A DNA stretch of 49,987 nucleotides from a virus (IMGVR_UViG_3300005253_000289:1-49987); one strand, 5' to 3'; counted from the stretch's first letter, positions 16,077-23,602 are shown. The notes: a model not told the origin generated them from the sequence alone. Numbers and translations are program-made.

Positions 16077-16310
16077 TTATTTCATAAAATCAAACTGTAA
16101 TTGTTGGCCTACCTTTATTACTGGTTCTATATCCCTTCCTCTAACAACCCAAAACAAATATTTTTTTGTGACTGTATCTACACATATACTTTCTTGGTTA
16201 CGAACAGTAATTATTTTTCCCATTGCCCCTACCTCGCTTTCCGCCACATTAATATCAATAGCAGAAGGTAATATTCTTACCTTATCTCCAACCTTAAATT
16301 TAGTTTTCAT
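16077..16310 (-). CDS. SH3/KOW-like small protein with QLQFDFM tail
   Basis: A 77-residue protein of two parts. The N-terminus has the KFKVGDKVRILP opening and a beta-rich body with a central Gly, typical of SH3-like or KOW barrels. The last residues are IEPVIKVGQQLQFDFMK. Nine other proteins in the window end in the same QL-x-F-x-F peptide. The gene overlaps no coding sequence and abuts the lipoprotein gene. Function unknown; a peptide-docking tail is inferred. Confidence 0.75.
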   Translation of the reverse strand: MKTKFKVGDKVRILPSAIDINVAESEVGAMGKIITVRNQESICVDTVTKKYLFWVVRGRDIEPVIKVGQQLQFDFMK

Positions 16311-16757
16311 TTATACAGCCCCAACATTTTTATCTATGATTCCACGAATAGTGGATTCTGTTGCAGCAGACGGTTTATCCCAAACACCCTTAGCAGTTCC
16401 CTTCAAATAAGGTTTAAGTTGATTCCATAATTTCTTATTCCCTTTAACTACATCCAATACACTAACCGTATGCTCTAATGGCGTTTTATATTTAGTGACT
16501 TCCTTACCCATACGCCGCCATACATAAGTACCGGCGGCCCCAGCAGTAGCTATAGGGGCTAAAGCGGGTATAAAGAGTGACAACATTCCCAATATATCTG
16601 TAGTCGCTTGGGCGGCATCACCAATCTGGCTATGTGTAAAAGGGTTAAGGCGTATATGGGAACCTGTCTCATCCTCTACAATCTGACATCCCAACGCCCC
16701 CAAAATCAATATCAGCCCAATTAGTGTTATCATTACTGTTCGTAATAGCTTCTTCAT
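16311..16757 (-). CDS. Predicted lipoprotein with internal membrane segment
   Basis: A 148-residue protein. The N-terminus is MKKLLRT, a hydrophobic stretch, then LGALGC, a lipobox with Cys24 as the lipidated residue. A second hydrophobic Ala/Ile/Pro segment (residues about 60-80) is followed by YVWRRMGKEV and a soluble C-terminal part. It should be exported and membrane-anchored, where it could act in lysis or superinfection exclusion; neither is shown by sequence. Confidence 0.7.
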   Translation of the reverse strand: MKKLLRTVMITLIGLILILGALGCQIVEDETGSHIRLNPFTHSQIGDAAQATTDILGMLSLFIPALAPIATAGAAGTYVWRRMGKEVTKYKTPLEHTVSVLDVVKGNKKLWNQLKPYLKGTAKGVWDKPSAATESTIRGIIDKNVGAV

Positions 16758-16758
16758 C

Positions 16759-16989
16759 TTAATCCCCTTTCATAAAATCAAACTGTAATTGTTCACCAAC
16801 TTTTATTGCAGGTTCTATTTCAGTCGGCAGATATGGAAACCCTCCATAATCATTACCTTTATATTGCACTAATACATATAAGTTATCAAACCCTACTACC
16901 TTTCCAACCTTAGTTTTTTGTCCAAATCTATTTATAAACTCAGGTTTTAGTTTTACCTTATCCCCTTTTTTGAAACTGTGTTTAACCAT
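16759..16989 (-). CDS. SH3/KOW-like small protein with QLQFDFM tail
   Basis: A 76-residue member of the tail family: HSFKKGDKVKLKP opening, KVGKVVGFDNLYVLVQYKG barrel-like strands, and the end IEPAIKVGEQLQFDFMKGD. Next to the lipoprotein gene and overlapping the HNH gene upstream by 37 bases. Two further residues follow the tail, so the motif need not be at the exact C-terminus. Confidence 0.75.
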   Translation of the reverse strand: MVKHSFKKGDKVKLKPEFINRFGQKTKVGKVVGFDNLYVLVQYKGNDYGGFPYLPTEIEPAIKVGEQLQFDFMKGD

Positions 16990-17264
16990 TTCTTAAGATA
17001 CTCCATCAACCCTTTGGCTCTAATTAAATCATCCCCTAAGTACTTTAGCAAACGAGAGTTACAATAATTACACAGGATACCTCGCACGAGTTTTGTCTTA
17101 TGGCAATGGTCGATTGCAAAGTTCCTTTTCTCTTCCTTCTGATGTTTACCACATATAGCACAACACCCTTTTTGTTGTTTCAATAATTTGTTGTATTGGT
17201 AAATACTAATTCCGTACTTTTTTTTAAGGTATTTATCTCTGTCGTACTTTACTCTTTTACCCAT
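16953..17264 (-). CDS. HNH endonuclease, recombination endonuclease VII family
   Basis: A 103-residue protein with the endonuclease VII zinc/HNH layout: CCAICG, then NFAIDHCHKTKLVRGILCNYCN, which supplies the metal-binding Cys pairs and the catalytic His. A basic N-terminus (KRVKYDRDKYLKKKYG) and helical C-terminus flank it. Such proteins nick DNA as junction resolvases or free-standing homing endonucleases. Its 37-base overlap with the next gene suggests intrusion into an existing operon. Confidence 0.85.
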   Translation of the reverse strand: MGKRVKYDRDKYLKKKYGISIYQYNKLLKQQKGCCAICGKHQKEEKRNFAIDHCHKTKLVRGILCNYCNSRLLKYLGDDLIRAKGLMEYLKKWLNTVSKKGIR

Positions 17265-17272
17265 AGTAATAA

Positions 17273-17524
17273 TTACCCCATAAAACTAAACAGAAGTTGC
17301 TGCCCTACTTTAATTACTGGTTCTATATCCTTCGGAGAAACCGCCCAATCACGTCTGTGGCCTGTTATTTTACATCTCTCATCCATATAAACTTTAATAT
17401 ATTGCATCATATAACTACAGTCTGTAACTGTTCCTATTTTACCAATCCCTGCATCATTTACACCAATATTAGAAGCTGATGGTAGTATTTTTACTTTGTC
17501 TCCAACTTTGAATTTAGAATTCAT
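17273..17524 (-). CDS. SH3/KOW-like small protein with QLLFSFM tail
   Basis: An 83-residue member of the tail family: MNSKFKVGDKVKILPSA opening, a KIGTVTDCSYMMQYIKVYMD barrel-like centre, and the end IEPVIKVGQQLLFSFMG. It is closest in sequence to the protein at 16077-16310, with which it shares FKVGDKV, ILPSA and the IEPVIKVGQQL run. It overlaps the primase gene upstream by 4 bases. Confidence 0.75.
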   Translation of the reverse strand: MNSKFKVGDKVKILPSASNIGVNDAGIGKIGTVTDCSYMMQYIKVYMDERCKITGHRRDWAVSPKDIEPVIKVGQQLLFSFMG

Positions 17525-18369
17525 ATATACGTCCCCAAAGCCTGCCTAACATACCCTTTTCCTTTTATTTGGACTAATTCACGGATGTCTTTCGCTCCTG
17601 TCAACCTATAGATATAACATTCATACTCTTGATACAGCATACCCCTCAACTTCTTTGCACCTTCCATCCCCACAACATCATTATCCGGTATTATGACTAC
17701 AACCTCAACCCCGTCTAAAATATCCTCAAAGAACTCTTCAATTCCCTCCGTGTGCATACAGTGTGGACGTGCCAAACTTTGTAGCCCCAAATCCCATACA
17801 GAAATACCATCACTAAATCCTTCGCAAATAAATATGTAGTAATCACCAATATAATTTCGAGGATACATAAGCCCTAAATGGGAACCTGTAACACAGCGTT
17901 TACTCCCATCTGGAAACCTACGCTGTATACCACAAAAACCACCCTCTCTAAAGTACTCCAATAAATCCTCCCTAAACATTGGGATTGTAAAAGAAGAACC
18001 ATCATACCCAACTAACCATTCGTCTAAACTCTTTGTGCTTATATTTAATTGCTTGGCCAATCCTAACTTTAGCAACGGAAACTTCTGTAGATTATCATAA
18101 CAACTTTGATTAAACATTCTCCATCTTGTATCCAAATTCTTATTATCATTATATATAACATAGCCCGATAAATTTAATTCGTGTACCTGTTCCTTAGTTA
18201 GACTTCCATTTCTACCACACGCCCAGCATTTCCACCTTCCATAGTACTTATCTAACAGTGATATAGATAAATTGGGTCTAACAATATCCTTATGAAAAGG
18301 GCATAGTGACCACACCTTATCGTGTTCTGTAAGGAGGATATTTAATTGTTTGAAGTCAGAGTCTTTCAT
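17521..18369 (-). CDS. DnaG-like DNA primase
   Basis: A 282-residue primase. The N-terminal zinc-binding module has CPFHKD and CWACGRNG. The TOPRIM domain shows YIFICEGFSDG (conserved Glu) and VVVIIPDNDVVGMEGA (DxD) in the expected order. It is shorter than bacterial DnaG and lacks its C-terminal helicase-binding domain. It is four genes from the DnaB-like helicase with small tail-family genes between, and should make RNA primers for phage replication. Confidence 0.88.
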   Translation of the reverse strand: MKDSDFKQLNILLTEHDKVWSLCPFHKDIVRPNLSISLLDKYYGRWKCWACGRNGSLTKEQVHELNLSGYVIYNDNKNLDTRWRMFNQSCYDNLQKFPLLKLGLAKQLNISTKSLDEWLVGYDGSSFTIPMFREDLLEYFREGGFCGIQRRFPDGSKRCVTGSHLGLMYPRNYIGDYYIFICEGFSDGISVWDLGLQSLARPHCMHTEGIEEFFEDILDGVEVVVIIPDNDVVGMEGAKKLRGMLYQEYECYIYRLTGAKDIRELVQIKGKGYVRQALGTYI

Positions 18370-18596
18370 ACCGCATTATCCATAAACTCAAATAGCAACT
18401 GTTGGCATTTGGTTGGCATTTTTTCTATTTCTTTTCCATACATTAAAGGACTCCAACCTGTCTTTTCATCTATAACTCTGCAAGCAAATATAGAGTTTAG
18501 TGGCTGTACTTCCCCAACTTTATATACCTTTCCAACCATATCAGGAAAATCGAAGGATTTAATAATCCGAACTTTATCGCCTACTTTATATTTCAT
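18366..18596 (-). CDS. SH3/KOW-like small protein with QLLFEFM tail
   Basis: Start taken at ATG 18596 (MKYKVGDKVRII); a TTG at 18602 is in frame. The product has the KYKVGDKV opening, a VGKVYKVGEV strand pair and the end KCQQLLFEFMDNAV. The extra DNAV after the tail shows that small C-terminal additions are tolerated. It overlaps the primase start by 4 bases and lies next to a tail-only remnant. Confidence 0.72.
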   Translation of the reverse strand: MKYKVGDKVRIIKSFDFPDMVGKVYKVGEVQPLNSIFACRVIDEKTGWSPLMYGKEIEKMPTKCQQLLFEFMDNAV

Positions 18597-18598
18597 AA

Positions 18599-18649
18599 TC
18601 AAAACTCAAATAATAATTGCTCACCTAATTCTTCCTGTGTCTGTAACAC
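18599..18649 (-). pseudogene. Tail-only remnant of the QLLF family
   Basis: Upstream of the preceding gene, a short open stretch in one frame encodes TQEELGEQLLFEF followed by TGA. It keeps the family's C-terminal peptide but has no SH3-like body and no convincing start (a GTG at 18649 without a clear SD). It looks like what remains after deletion of a former tandem copy. A real 16-residue peptide cannot be excluded. Confidence 0.45.
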
Positions 18650-18675
18650 AATAGTGAGGATACTTAGTTATAATC

Positions 18676-19554
18676 TTAAAAATCATTTTCATATTCCTCT
18701 GGTTTGTTTCGGAAGCTCATCCAGGAGCTGATGAACGCACACTCCACATTACCACAAGCACCCGACCTATTCTTACAAACTATTAACTCAGCCTCTCCTG
18801 TATCCTCAGCATTAGGGTCTAACTGTCTATCAAAGTAACTCGGTCTATGTATTAATATAATCTTGGTAGAGTCGTTCTCCATAGCACCACTCTCCCGTAA
18901 ATCAGTCATACGTGGGCGTGGGTCTACACGGGACTCCACGTTTCTGTTAAGCTGAGAGAAAGCGATAACAGGTATATTAAACTCCCTGGCTATGGCCTTT
19001 AGCTCTCTGCTTATCTCCGATACTTCCTCTTGCCTGTTTGTTACCTGCTTTCTTAAAGACATAAGCTGTAGGTAGTCTACAATCAAACAAGCAATGGGTT
19101 CCTCCTTCTCAATAACTTTAAGAATCTCTCTTATAGAGTCTGGTACAACAAACGAATCATCATTGATTATAATACTATACTGAGATAGTTGTTCCAACGC
19201 AGTATGAAACTTAGTGAGTACTTTATCCCCTGCACACCCTCTTTTTATACTTTGGTAATCAACCTTTCCTAAGTTAGCCGCTAATAACTCCGTAACTTCG
19301 TTACAGGACATCTCTAAGGTACACAGTAGACACGCTCCTTCATTAACTGTGGGCTGCCCTATATTCAGGAGTATATCCCTTGCCATACTTGACTTGCCCA
19401 TACCAGGACGACCTGCTATAGTGGACATCTCACCTTTACCGAAACCAAGAATAAAATCATCTAACGCTTTAATCCCCGATGTTACCCCATCGAAAGGTTT
19501 CCCTATACTTTCTTTAATGTCTTTAAGGTCTTTGCGGAGGTCAAATACAGGCAT
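18676..19554 (-). CDS. DnaB-like replicative helicase (RecA-fold domain only)
   Basis: A 292-residue protein. Walker A is GRPGMGKSS, Walker B is CLIVDYLQLM, and SQLNRNVESR plus RPRMTDLRESGAMENDS match DnaB motifs H3 and H4. The N-terminal collar domain of bacterial DnaB is missing; the protein opens at the linker (ITSGIKALDD-like GVTSGIKALDDF). The neighbouring gene upstream could serve as a loader or adaptor. It should unwind the phage template as a ring. Confidence 0.92.
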   Translation of the reverse strand: MPVFDLRKDLKDIKESIGKPFDGVTSGIKALDDFILGFGKGEMSTIAGRPGMGKSSMARDILLNIGQPTVNEGACLLCTLEMSCNEVTELLAANLGKVDYQSIKRGCAGDKVLTKFHTALEQLSQYSIIINDDSFVVPDSIREILKVIEKEEPIACLIVDYLQLMSLRKQVTNRQEEVSEISRELKAIAREFNIPVIAFSQLNRNVESRVDPRPRMTDLRESGAMENDSTKIILIHRPSYFDRQLDPNAEDTGEAELIVCKNRSGACGNVECAFISSWMSFRNKPEEYENDF

Positions 19555-19563
19555 TGGTTAATC

Positions 19564-19794
19564 CTATTTATCCATAAAACTAAATAGCAGTTGTTGATTC
19601 TTTACAACTAAAGGTTTGAATTTACAGGTAGTATAATGACCACTCATTTGATAATTTACATCCCCTATCCATACTACTTTGAGAAAGCTATTATACCCCC
19701 CAACTATTTCTTTCACAATAGCGATTGCCCCTTTCGGTGCAGCCATACCACTATTGTTTACAAGTTCTACTTTTTGTCCAACCTTAAACTTCAT
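19564..19794 (-). CDS. SH3/KOW-like small protein with QLLFSFM tail
   Basis: Start at ATG 19794 (MKFKVGQKVELV) with GGAGCAGGAAA upstream, overlapping the end of the adaptor-like gene. The 76-residue product has a barrel-like GAIAIVKEIVGG segment and ends VVKNQQLLFSFMDK. It sits directly downstream of the adaptor-like gene and upstream of helicase, inside the replication cluster. Confidence 0.74.
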   Translation of the reverse strand: MKFKVGQKVELVNNSGMAAPKGAIAIVKEIVGGYNSFLKVVWIGDVNYQMSGHYTTCKFKPLVVKNQQLLFSFMDK

Positions 19795-20110
19795 TTTCCT
19801 GCTCCGTATTTTCACGTTCTATTATCTTACTACGAACCGACTGACCACGTGGCTTAGACTGTGGTTTATAAACCTTTTTGTACTGCTTATCCAAGTTATT
19901 CAATACCCACCGCATAGCTAAAGGAGGCCAGTAGGTTATCCCTTTCCATCCCTTGCTCTCATAACACAGGAAACAGCTTTGTGCTAAATAATCTAATTGG
20001 GTTTTACTAAAGGTATACCCCTTATCCGCACAATAACTCTGCATGACTTCAAGGACTTCTAAATCAGATTGAGGCTTGTTAGATTTTAAGGGTTTATCTT
20101 TCACAAGCAA
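19784..20110 (-). CDS. Replisome-organiser / helicase-loader-like protein
   Basis: A protein of about 108 residues just upstream of the helicase. The segment CYESKGWKGITYWPPLAMRWVLNNL resembles the YxxKGW...W...W pattern at the C-terminus of DnaD-like phage replication proteins, and the tail is basic. TTG at 20110 or GTG at 20104 are the possible starts; neither has a clear SD, so the start is uncertain. The role as helicase adaptor is inferred from position and this motif. Confidence 0.5.
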   Translation of the reverse strand: MLVKDKPLKSNKPQSDLEVLEVMQSYCADKGYTFSKTQLDYLAQSCFLCYESKGWKGITYWPPLAMRWVLNNLDKQYKKVYKPQSKPRGQSVRSKIIERENTEQENEV

Positions 20111-20339
20111 AGTCGAATAATAGTTGTTGATTAGGAATCGTTAATATTTCCAAACTTCCCATATTAGTACTCCACTTGTGCTCAGAATCCTCATATCTGT
20201 CAAATGCTAAATGTGAACCTGGTACTACAATCCATACGAGGCTACCTATATACCCAACAATCATCCCCTTTTTACCTACATCTGGGCGATGACAGCCCCG
20301 ATACTTAATCTTTGTACCTACTGGATACTTTTTAGCCAT
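20094..20339 (-). CDS. SH3/KOW-like small protein with QLLFDFA tail
   Basis: An 81-residue tail-family member: KKYPVGTKIKYRG opening, KKGMIVGYIGSLVWIVV strands, and the end TIPNQQLLFDFACER. It is the only copy with Ala instead of Met after the last Phe. SD AGGTGAAAG precedes the ATG. Its opening is matched by the chimeric protein at 20609-20887. Confidence 0.74.
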   Translation of the reverse strand: MAKKYPVGTKIKYRGCHRPDVGKKGMIVGYIGSLVWIVVPGSHLAFDRYEDSEHKWSTNMGSLEILTIPNQQLLFDFACER

Positions 20340-20349
20340 CTTTCACCTC

Positions 20350-20604
20350 TTAAAACTGTGGTTCATCGGTCTTAGGTACTATAACATCCTTGACATACAG
20401 GTACTTCAATACTTCGGTGATACCAAGCTGTACCTTCATTAAATCAGTGGGCTTAAACGATTTAGTACGCTTCCAAGTATCCCCATCCTTATATGATTTA
20501 TCAATAGTTACACTGTGGAATACGCCCTTACCTGTGTCATTCGCCCATATCGAAAGTTGTACGCCACCTACTTTTATAGTTTTTTCTGGTTTGCTACTAC
20601 TCAT
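20350..20604 (-). CDS. Hypothetical protein, possible ssDNA-binding-like
   Basis: Start at ATG 20604 (MSSSKPEKTIKVGG) with a strong SD (GGAGG). The 84-residue protein contains LSIWANDTGKGVFHSVTIDK, then DGDTWKRTKSFKPTDLMK and a C-terminal helix. This pattern is common in short phage and bacterial proteins of unknown function; the beta-strand-rich body and location among replication genes would suit an OB-like ssDNA-binding protein, but that is a guess. Confidence 0.55.
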   Translation of the reverse strand: MSSSKPEKTIKVGGVQLSIWANDTGKGVFHSVTIDKSYKDGDTWKRTKSFKPTDLMKVQLGITEVLKYLYVKDVIVPKTDEPQF

Positions 20605-20608
20605 AATA

Positions 20609-20887
20609 CTACCTCCAAATATGTTTCCATAATTTATTGTTGACAATTTTACTTATTGTAACATCTGTTACACCGTAAACTTTAGCTATTTCTTTTTGTG
20701 TAAACAGCCCAGTTTGATACTTACGAATAATTACCTTGACCGAATTTTCTGTTAGTTTTGCCATTCCATGTTTTTCTCCGTAATTAAAGCATTTTCCTTT
20801 AGTCGTAGTTTTGTGTTCTATTTTACCTTTGTCAGAGTTGTGAAAGGTAAATTTAATCTTAGTACCAATAGGGTATCTGTGTTTCAT
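20609..20887 (-). CDS. Chimera: SH3-like N-terminus joined to HNH-endonuclease C-terminal HTH
   Basis: A 92-residue protein. Residues 1-12 (MKHRYPIGTKIKF) match the opening of the tail-family protein at 20094-20339. From GEKHGMAKLTE onward it matches the C-terminal DNA-binding module of the NUMOD4-HNH protein at 21794-22300, including TQKEIAKVYGVTDVTISKI (helix-turn-helix) and NNKLWKHIW. No HNH motif is present and the QLLF tail is lost. It looks like a tail-family gene overrun by an endonuclease fragment, possibly now a small DNA-binding protein. Confidence 0.6.
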   Translation of the reverse strand: MKHRYPIGTKIKFTFHNSDKGKIEHKTTTKGKCFNYGEKHGMAKLTENSVKVIIRKYQTGLFTQKEIAKVYGVTDVTISKIVNNKLWKHIWR

Positions 20888-20904
20888 AATAATATGATTC
20901 CAAT

Positions 20905-20939
20905 AAAGGTATAGGATAAAACTTCTATCCTACACCTTT
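20905..20939 (-). terminator. Strong stem-loop, possible terminator
   Basis: A 14-bp stem with a single G-T pair (AAAGGTGTAGGATA against TATCCTATACCTTT, minus strand) and a 7-base loop lies just after the gene at 20969-21337. On the minus strand only a weak T stretch follows, so it may attenuate transcription or stabilise the upstream mRNA end rather than fully terminate. Confidence 0.5.
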
Positions 20940-20968
20940 TAACTCGTACACTTACTTACCGCCGATGC

Positions 20969-21337
20969 TTAGTCTCTACTGATATATTCGTAACCGTCCC
21001 CATCGGGGTCGACGAACTTATCCTTCTGGTCGGGTAAATCCTCAGTGTAAAGACCTTCCTCACTGTGGAAGTCACCCATAACAGGCACGACCTTTGTACT
21101 GTTCCTTGAACGTCCTGTGTCCGTGTTTACCAGATAGGCTCTCTTTGTACCGCCTGGAAACCGTACGATGCTTGCCAGTTGGTAATTACTGCCGTTTGCA
21201 TGCCTAAGAACCATCCCGATTGGGAATGTTCTGGTTGCACATGCTTCTACTAAGGCTGCAACTGCCTTTGCCACTTTCGGACGATTGGTGTCGATAGTGA
21301 CCTTTCTACCGTTCAACTTTACTTTAATCTTTGCCAT
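20969..21337 (-). CDS. Hypothetical basic/acidic protein, GC-richer than neighbours
   Basis: A 122-residue protein: a basic N-terminus (MAKIKVKLNGRKVTI), a helix with KAVAALVEAC, a barrel-like RHANGSNYQLASIV region, and an acidic end DPDGDGYEYISRD resembling a calcium-binding loop. The base composition is noticeably richer in G and C than flanking genes, and a strong stem-loop follows it, which may mark high expression or separate ancestry. No family recognised. Confidence 0.6.
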   Translation of the reverse strand: MAKIKVKLNGRKVTIDTNRPKVAKAVAALVEACATRTFPIGMVLRHANGSNYQLASIVRFPGGTKRAYLVNTDTGRSRNSTKVVPVMGDFHSEEGLYTEDLPDQKDKFVDPDGDGYEYISRD

Positions 21338-21338
21338 T

Positions 21339-21782
21339 TTAATCTCCTGTTAATGATTCGAGTACTTTTGTTATACTTTCTGTTTTGGTAGGATACTGAC
21401 CAAACGTATTGATAATATGGGTAAGAATATCCTTAGGATTAGCACTTGCTTTGTTTGCCTTGTTATACTTATCAATTAAATGATTAAGCATCTTTATGTT
21501 TTGGCTGTTAGGTATAGCAAGATTTAATCCACCGGCTATCTGTTCCCAATTAACCTTGTGTTCGGTACTACCGATTACACAATCGGTCTGACCCCTTTTT
21601 GTAGTCTCCTTACGTTCCTCATACACATAATCTATATACTTCTTTGTTAAGTCTGTAACCTTATTGACTTCATAAATGTCCTCCAATGGTAACTTTTCTA
21701 TCAGTGATTTTGTTATTGCAAGTTTAGATATTCGAAGGTCTTTATTCCGAAATTCTTGTATTTCTGCATCTGAATAACTCAT
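21339..21782 (-). CDS. Hypothetical helical protein
   Basis: Start at ATG 21782 (MSYSDAEIQEF), 12 bases after the HNH gene stop. The 147-residue protein is mostly helical and charged, with ASANPKDILTHIINTFGQYPTK near the C-terminus. The start resembles the tiny ORF on the far side of the HNH gene (MYSKEEVKAF), which hints that the HNH gene landed near this gene's 5' end. Function unknown. Confidence 0.55.
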   Translation of the reverse strand: MSYSDAEIQEFRNKDLRISKLAITKSLIEKLPLEDIYEVNKVTDLTKKYIDYVYEERKETTKRGQTDCVIGSTEHKVNWEQIAGGLNLAIPNSQNIKMLNHLIDKYNKANKASANPKDILTHIINTFGQYPTKTESITKVLESLTGD

Positions 21783-21793
21783 TTTATCTACCC

Positions 21794-22300
21794 CTAAATG
21801 TGCTTCCATATTCTACGATTTATAATACGGTTTATGGTGGAATAATGAACATTATAAAGTTTAGTTATGTCTTTCATCGTTTGCAGCATATCCCACCACA
21901 ATCTCCTAATCTCCAAAACATCTCGTTCAGTTAATTTATGATTGGTACTATCCTCACCACGCCTTAGACAGCTTGCAGTACTGTGTTTAATTGCGTCTTT
22001 AATATTACTACTCCTTGTACCCCACCGTAAGTTTTCTAATCTATTATCTAATCTATCACCATTATTGTGACAAGCCTCCATTCCTTTTGGACAGGAACTA
22101 ACAAATGCTTCTAATACTAATTTATGAACTTTTTTATCAATACCGCAAGAGTTTTTATACAACCTAACAGTTAAATAACCTTTTCCACTTATACCAGTAA
22201 GGTATTGTTTAAGAAATTTACCTGTTTTCCAACTCCACACCCTACCTAATGTAGTTATCTCGTAATCTGGTAAACCAACTATTTGTTTCCAATATGCCAT
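21794..22300 (-). CDS. NUMOD4-HNH homing-type endonuclease
   Basis: A 168-residue protein. The NUMOD4 module is WKQIVGLPDYEITTLGRVWSW; the HNH core has KVHKLVLEAFV and EACHNNGDRLDNRLENLRWGT, which carry the catalytic His and Asn; the C-terminal module is GEDSTNHKLTERDVLEIR followed by a helix-turn-helix and RRIWKHI. This is the complete form of free-standing HNH homing endonucleases in phages, which nick DNA near their own insertion site. No intron is evident around it. Confidence 0.92.
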   Translation of the reverse strand: MAYWKQIVGLPDYEITTLGRVWSWKTGKFLKQYLTGISGKGYLTVRLYKNSCGIDKKVHKLVLEAFVSSCPKGMEACHNNGDRLDNRLENLRWGTRSSNIKDAIKHSTASCLRRGEDSTNHKLTERDVLEIRRLWWDMLQTMKDITKLYNVHYSTINRIINRRIWKHI

Positions 22301-22344
22301 AGTATAACTCCTGTAAATGCTTTTACTTCCTCTTTACTATACAT
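22279..22344 (-). CDS. 21-codon ORF upstream of HNH gene, possibly a gene fragment
   Basis: An ATG at 22344 with GGAAGG upstream encodes MYSKEEVKAFTGVILWHIGNK and overlaps the HNH start in another frame. The opening (M-YSKEEVKAF) resembles MSYSDAEIQEF of the gene on the other side of the HNH gene. It could be the displaced 5' end of that gene or chance. Confidence 0.25.
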   Translation of the reverse strand: MYSKEEVKAFTGVILWHIGNK

Positions 22345-22348
22345 AATA

Positions 22349-22633
22349 TTATCCTTCCATAAAACTAAACAATAACTGTTGCCCAACTAATGTTCCTAAA
22401 GAATCTACTGGATACCAAAACATCTGCCCCACATCATTTACTGTATCCAACAAATACCCCAAATCTTTGTTTATTACTGATATTTTATAAACTCTCCCTA
22501 CTGTTCTATTCATATTCCGTCCAACAGAGCCACCATCAGAGTTCCACATTACCAATGAACCATAATTCCAACTAAAGACTATTTTTGTGACTCTAACTTC
22601 TTGTCCTACCTCAAACTTTTTATACCATTTCAT
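22349..22633 (-). CDS. SH3/KOW-like small protein with QLLFSFM tail (longest small member)
   Basis: A 94-residue tail-family member: KKFEVGQEVRVTKIV opening, a longer Gly/Asn-rich body with RTVGRVYKISVI strands, and the end SLGTLVGQQLLFSFMEG. The longer insert shows that bodies diverge while the tail is kept. It abuts the 163-residue hypothetical gene upstream. Confidence 0.74.
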   Translation of the reverse strand: MKWYKKFEVGQEVRVTKIVFSWNYGSLVMWNSDGGSVGRNMNRTVGRVYKISVINKDLGYLLDTVNDVGQMFWYPVDSLGTLVGQQLLFSFMEG

Positions 22634-22635
22634 AA

Positions 22636-23127
22636 CTAAATTCTACCTATTTTTATTACTTTAACTTTTCTATAACTTCCTTCATAATGTGGAGGTCTTG
22701 TATATTGCTTTCTAAGTGCCTTAGCTTGCTTGGTAGCGGCTGTTCTTGTCAAGTATAACTGTGGCGGCCCTGCGTAATCAAGCCAATATATCCAACCATC
22801 CTTATCTTTTTGACCTTTTCTAAGAAGTAGAATTGCGTACCAGGGGGAATTAGCAACAGCATCATATTCTGAACTGGTGGCAAATTCTATTTGACCGCCC
22901 CTCCAATTTATCATTCTTGTTTTTTGCGTAGCAGGATTTGTCTCATAACCTGCCCAAGAACTTTTATATGCTGGAGTATTCCTGAATTGTTCTGTTCGCA
23001 CAACCCTCATAACACGACACAGTAAACACTCACACCACCCACCGTCACCACAGCCATTTTTGGCAAGTCTACTTAATACCCTAAATGCTGTTTTACGAAG
23101 CAATCTTATTCTTTTTGTGTAAGCCAT
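22636..23127 (-). CDS. Hypothetical basic protein
   Basis: A 163-residue protein with an Arg/Lys-rich first 30 residues, a Cys cluster CGDGGWCECLLC that could bind metal, and an aromatic middle WYAILLLRKGQKDKDGWIYWLDYAGPP. Net charge is strongly positive, suggesting nucleic-acid contact. No family recognised. Confidence 0.55.
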   Translation of the reverse strand: MAYTKRIRLLRKTAFRVLSRLAKNGCGDGGWCECLLCRVMRVVRTEQFRNTPAYKSSWAGYETNPATQKTRMINWRGGQIEFATSSEYDAVANSPWYAILLLRKGQKDKDGWIYWLDYAGPPQLYLTRTAATKQAKALRKQYTRPPHYEGSYRKVKVIKIGRI

Positions 23128-23128
23128 T

Positions 23129-23206
23129 TTATTTCCCTTTCAAACTATAATGTAACTTTGCATGACAATTAGCACAAAGAACATCACATTTAGCTACTTC
23201 TTTCAT
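23129..23206 (-). pseudogene. HNH endonuclease remnant (C-terminal CxxCH part)
   Basis: The open stretch encodes GGSSGMKEVAKCDVLCANCH then AKLHYSLKGK. The KCDVLCANCHAKLHY string is the C-terminal metal-binding end of a large HNH family, but the catalytic first half is missing. It is therefore a broken endonuclease, or at most a 25-residue peptide from ATG 23206. Confidence 0.6.
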
Positions 23207-23234
23207 TCCCGAACTCCCACCTATTATATAGACG

Positions 23235-23396
23235 CTATATAGTATAAATACTTATATTTAGCACTATATATTGCGTCCCGCATATATTAGTGCTTAGGAT
23301 ATAATATATATAGCCCTTTTTACTTAGCACGAAAACGGTTGTAGTTTTGCGTCCTATAAATAATAAATCTGAAAATAATTTTAATTTTTGTAACAT
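23235..23396 (-). CDS. 53-residue ORF with good SD, uncertain
   Basis: ATG at 23396 has GGTGGAG seven bases upstream. The product is Ile/Tyr/Leu-rich with SKKGYIYYILSTNICGTQY and overlaps an AT-rich region of inverted repeats at 23231-23293. It may be real, or the region may be regulatory with a chance frame. Confidence 0.35.
   Translation of the reverse strand: MLQKLKLFSDLLFIGRKTTTVFVLSKKGYIYYILSTNICGTQYIVLNISIYTI
23261..23293. repeat. Imperfect inverted repeat, GCACTA...TAGTGC
   Basis: Outer arms GCACTA and TAGTGC and inner arms GCG and CGC surround a TCC loop, with slipped TATAT strings between. A second partial arm (GACGCTATATAGT at 23231) can pair with ACTATATATTGCGTC inside the repeat, giving alternative folds. 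TTGCGTCC recurs at 23347. Possibly an operator or RNA structure upstream of the HNH remnant. Confidence 0.4.
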
Positions 23397-23435
23397 TTCT
23401 GCTCCACCTGTAACGATTATAAGGGTTATATAGCA

Positions 23436-23585
23436 TCAACATTTATTATAGTCAAATTCTCTGTGGGCTAACCATTTTATATAACGAAAACACCAATGAA
23501 TTTCAAGTAAGCCGAATGTTAATACTCGCACAACTCCACTTGCAATCTGAATCCAACCAAAAACCCAAGTTTGATGCCAATTCAT
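23436..23585 (-). CDS. 49-residue amphipathic/TM-like protein
   Basis: ATG at 23585 follows a strong SD (ATAAGGAGAAGAAAA). The protein is Trp-rich with one moderately hydrophobic stretch (WVFGWIQIASGVVRVLTFGLL). It ends FDYNKC. The SD and tight packing argue for translation; function unknown. Confidence 0.5.
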   Translation of the reverse strand: MNWHQTWVFGWIQIASGVVRVLTFGLLEIHWCFRYIKWLAHREFDYNKC

Positions 23586-23602
23586 TTTTCTTCTCCTTAT
23601 AT

